From NCBI GenBank assembly GCA_964434955.1, contig CAYSXI010000212.1:1-8456 (forward strand): a DNA stretch of 8,456 nt, read 5' to 3'. The translations under genes were made by a program, and so were the position numbers. Within the stretch, counting starts at the first letter, position 1, and each line of letters opens with the position of its first letter. Below the pieces are notes generated by a model that did not search any database, was not told the DNA's origin, and was given only the letters and a program-made list of their open reading frames with translations. The stretch is from JANQLU01 sp964434955 (GTDB lineage Bacteria; Planctomycetota; Planctomycetia; Pirellulales; Pirellulaceae). Below, piece after piece: positions 6,748 to 8,456 of this stretch.

Positions 6748-8456
6748 TCAGTAGATCAATCGTTCGAACCAACCATTGATCACGGACCAGGACAATAGAA
6801 ATAAAAACATGCAAATCGCCATGGGAATGACGACAACTGCCGCGGTCGCCTCCCAGCTGCTGGACGCAACCGGAGTGGCCACGGTTTCTTCTACGGCCTC
6901 TCTCGGTTCTGAGTTCACCGGAGCTGCCGCTCCGGAAACGGGTGTCGAAACGAAAGATTCCGAGTCTTGCTTGTCGACGGTCACGGGAACGATCACCGTT
7001 TGCTTTTGCCCGGTGTTTTCCCGCGAATCCTTCCCGTCATTCAACGATTTTCGATCATCGGCAAGTACCTTCTCGACCGACTCCCCAATGGCAGATTCGT
7101 CCTTTCGGATTTCGGAATTCACACCTTCTTCAAATTGTGGCACGGAATCCTGATTTGCCGATAACCAATCTGTTCCGTTTCCAGATGGAAAAGATGGAGT
7201 CGTATTGGAATTTTCGTCTGTGTCAAATTTGACGGGCGTCGTCAAACTGACCGAGTCGTTTGAGGCGGAAGCATTCTTTTCCCCGCCATCCTTATCGTTT
7301 CCGTTGCCCGTGGATTTTTCTTGAGCTTTTTCGTCAGAAGCACCTTCCTCTTCTGCCTGCTTCTTGAAATCCAGTGACTCGACTTCGTCGTCTTCGTCGT
7401 CGTCTTCTTCCAACCCCATTTCCCATTGCAACATCTTCTCTGCGCGAAGCACGGACTCCGCGTCAATCTTGCGAAGCTCCTCGATATACTTTTTCGCTTC
7501 GGGCTTAGGGCAGGCCAACAAATAACTGACGATGGGAACTCGAATGAAACTCGAACTTTCCTTGGGAGGCTTCTTGAACATCTCGACCAATCGGCCGGCT
7601 ACCGACCAATCTTCCCAGCGAGCCAGGTCAGGAATGACCATATCGGCCATCTTGGGACGATTTAGAACCAGACGCATCGACTTCACCAATTCTTCGCGTT
7701 TGATCTTGTCCGTTTCCGAGCCGTGAAATCGCAAAGCCGATATGATGGCGAATACATCGACATACTCGGAATCTTTGTTGTTCAGAAACTCGTCATCGAT
7801 CAGTTTGAGTCCATCCTTGCCCTTGATATTCAAATAGCAGGCAACCAAAGCATCCAGTCCGCGCTGGCGCTTGCGATCACCGGACTTCAGAATCTCTTCG
7901 AATAAAGAAATCTCTTTTTCCGTCGCGCAAACACCGAGCATGGTGTAATAAAGTCGCTTACGCGTCACGGGAATTTCCGGGTCCTTGATCCACTTGATCA
8001 ATTCATCCCGTTTCATTGCGTCCTTCATTTCAATCAAGTCCGCATAAGGGGCTCGAGCGAATTCATCAAACGCATCGTAAGCAAGCATTGAGTCTTCGGA
8101 TTGCAGGTAGTCCTGAAAAAACGTCAATCGTTTTCCGCCCGACTTGGGCAGCTTCAAGATCTCATCAAGATACTTCAACGAATCCTGGGTCATTTTCATG
8201 GGCGTCGACCAGGCGATCGTCGGCGCGTCGACACCAATAATCATGAAGGGCGTATCCAACTCGTAGCGGCCGACCAGCAACGTTTCAAATTTGTCGCCTT
8301 TGCCAACGTATTTGTCGCCCCGTATGACGCTCTCAATTTCGAAAGTCCCCTTGGGTAGTTCGTCGCTGTTTCCGAGCAAGTCGTGCTTGGGCAATTTTTT
8401 CAACACGCCAATAACGACAACGTCTGCCGCATCGATCTTCTCAGAAATGGTCTGCC
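6748..8456 (-). CDS. HEAT-like exported protein with C-terminal membrane anchor (5' end outside window)
   Basis: The frame is open to the right edge, so the GTG at 8406 is not the true start: it is preceded in frame by QTISEKIDAADVVVIG. At least 568 residues are visible. In numbering from that GTG, residues 1-70 form a beta-rich part with EIESVIRGD and LVGRYELDTPFMIIG. Residues about 75-330 are alpha-helical and HEAT-like, with FFQDYLQSEDSMLAYDAFDE (96-115) and YADLIEMKDAMKRDELIKWI (121-140). Residues about 331-517 are an acidic, Ser/Thr/Asn-rich, probably disordered linker. One helix spans about 520-543, followed by the short tail NGWFERLIY. This order resembles a family of secreted planctomycete proteins that I recognise from memory; its role is not known to me. 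A signal peptide is probably beyond the edge. The gene ends 21 bases before the membrane CCFG-domain gene and is probably co-transcribed with it. Confidence 0.72.
   Translation of the reverse strand, partial: QTISEKIDAADVVVIGVLKKLPKHDLLGNSDELPKGTFEIESVIRGDKYVGKGDKFETLLVGRYELDTPFMIIGVDAPTIAWSTPMKMTQDSLKYLDEILKLPKSGGKRLTFFQDYLQSEDSMLAYDAFDEFARAPYADLIEMKDAMKRDELIKWIKDPEIPVTRKRLYYTMLGVCATEKEISLFEEILKSGDRKRQRGLDALVACYLNIKGKDGLKLIDDEFLNNKDSEYVDVFAIISALRFHGSETDKIKREELVKSMRLVLNRPKMADMVIPDLARWEDWSVAGRLVEMFKKPPKESSSFIRVPIVSYLLACPKPEAKKYIEELRKIDAESVLRAEKMLQWEMGLEEDDDEDDEVESLDFKKQAEEEGASDEKAQEKSTGNGNDKDGGEKNASASNDSVSLTTPVKFDTDENSNTTPSFPSGNGTDWLSANQDSVPQFEEGVNSEIRKDESAIGESVEKVLADDRKSLNDGKDSRENTGQKQTVIVPVTVDKQDSESFVSTPVSGAAAPVNSEPREAVEETVATPVASSSWEATAAVVVIPMAICMFLFLLSWSVINGWFERLIY
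7375..7411 (-). repeat. Low-complexity GAC/GAA triplet tract coding for an acidic run
   Basis: Within the preceding coding region, an imperfect repeat of GAC and GAA triplets (TCGTCTTCG on the plus strand) encodes EEDDDDEDDEVE at residues 333-344. It marks the switch from the helical domain to the disordered linker. Such tracts can change length between strains in steps of three bases without breaking the frame. Confidence 0.65.

Overview
The window looks like chromosomal DNA of a planctomycete, most plausibly of the Pirellula/Rhodopirellula type. This is inferred from gene content only: a fused PQQ sugar dehydrogenase/diheme cytochrome, secreted and membrane proteins sharing a Cys-Cys-Phe-Gly motif, a long HEAT-like exported protein of a type I remember from planctomycete genomes, moderate GC content and weak Shine-Dalgarno sites. 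I see no mobile elements, tRNAs, rRNAs or CRISPR repeats.

Layout. A short plus-strand reading frame, possibly a tiny lipoprotein, enters from the left edge and stops at 104. A strong hairpin terminator at 124-155 follows and can work in both directions. Everything else is on the minus strand, transcribed from right to left. In transcription order, a first group consists of: (1) a large protein with a C-terminal membrane anchor whose start lies beyond the right edge (8456-6748); (2) a three-helix membrane protein carrying a CCFG-motif domain (6726-5956); (3) a secreted protein with a second copy of that domain (5959-5444), overlapping gene 2 by four bases. A 348-base gene-free stretch separates this from a second group: btaA (5095-3905), btaB (3877-3104), a small SAM-methyltransferase-like gene (3096-2512) and, after 91 bases, the dehydrogenase-cytochrome gene (2420-198).

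How the genes work together. BtaA and BtaB are the two enzymes of bacterial betaine-lipid synthesis. BtaA transfers the 3-amino-3-carboxypropyl group of S-adenosylmethionine to diacylglycerol, and BtaB trimethylates the product to DGTS, a phosphorus-free membrane lipid. The small methyltransferase seven bases downstream of btaB has no role in the known two-gene pathway and is the most interesting unknown here. The dehydrogenase-cytochrome fusion is probably periplasmic, oxidising a sugar or alcohol and passing electrons to its own two c-type hemes; its link to lipid synthesis is positional only. The right-hand trio looks like a co-expressed cell-envelope module of unknown function.
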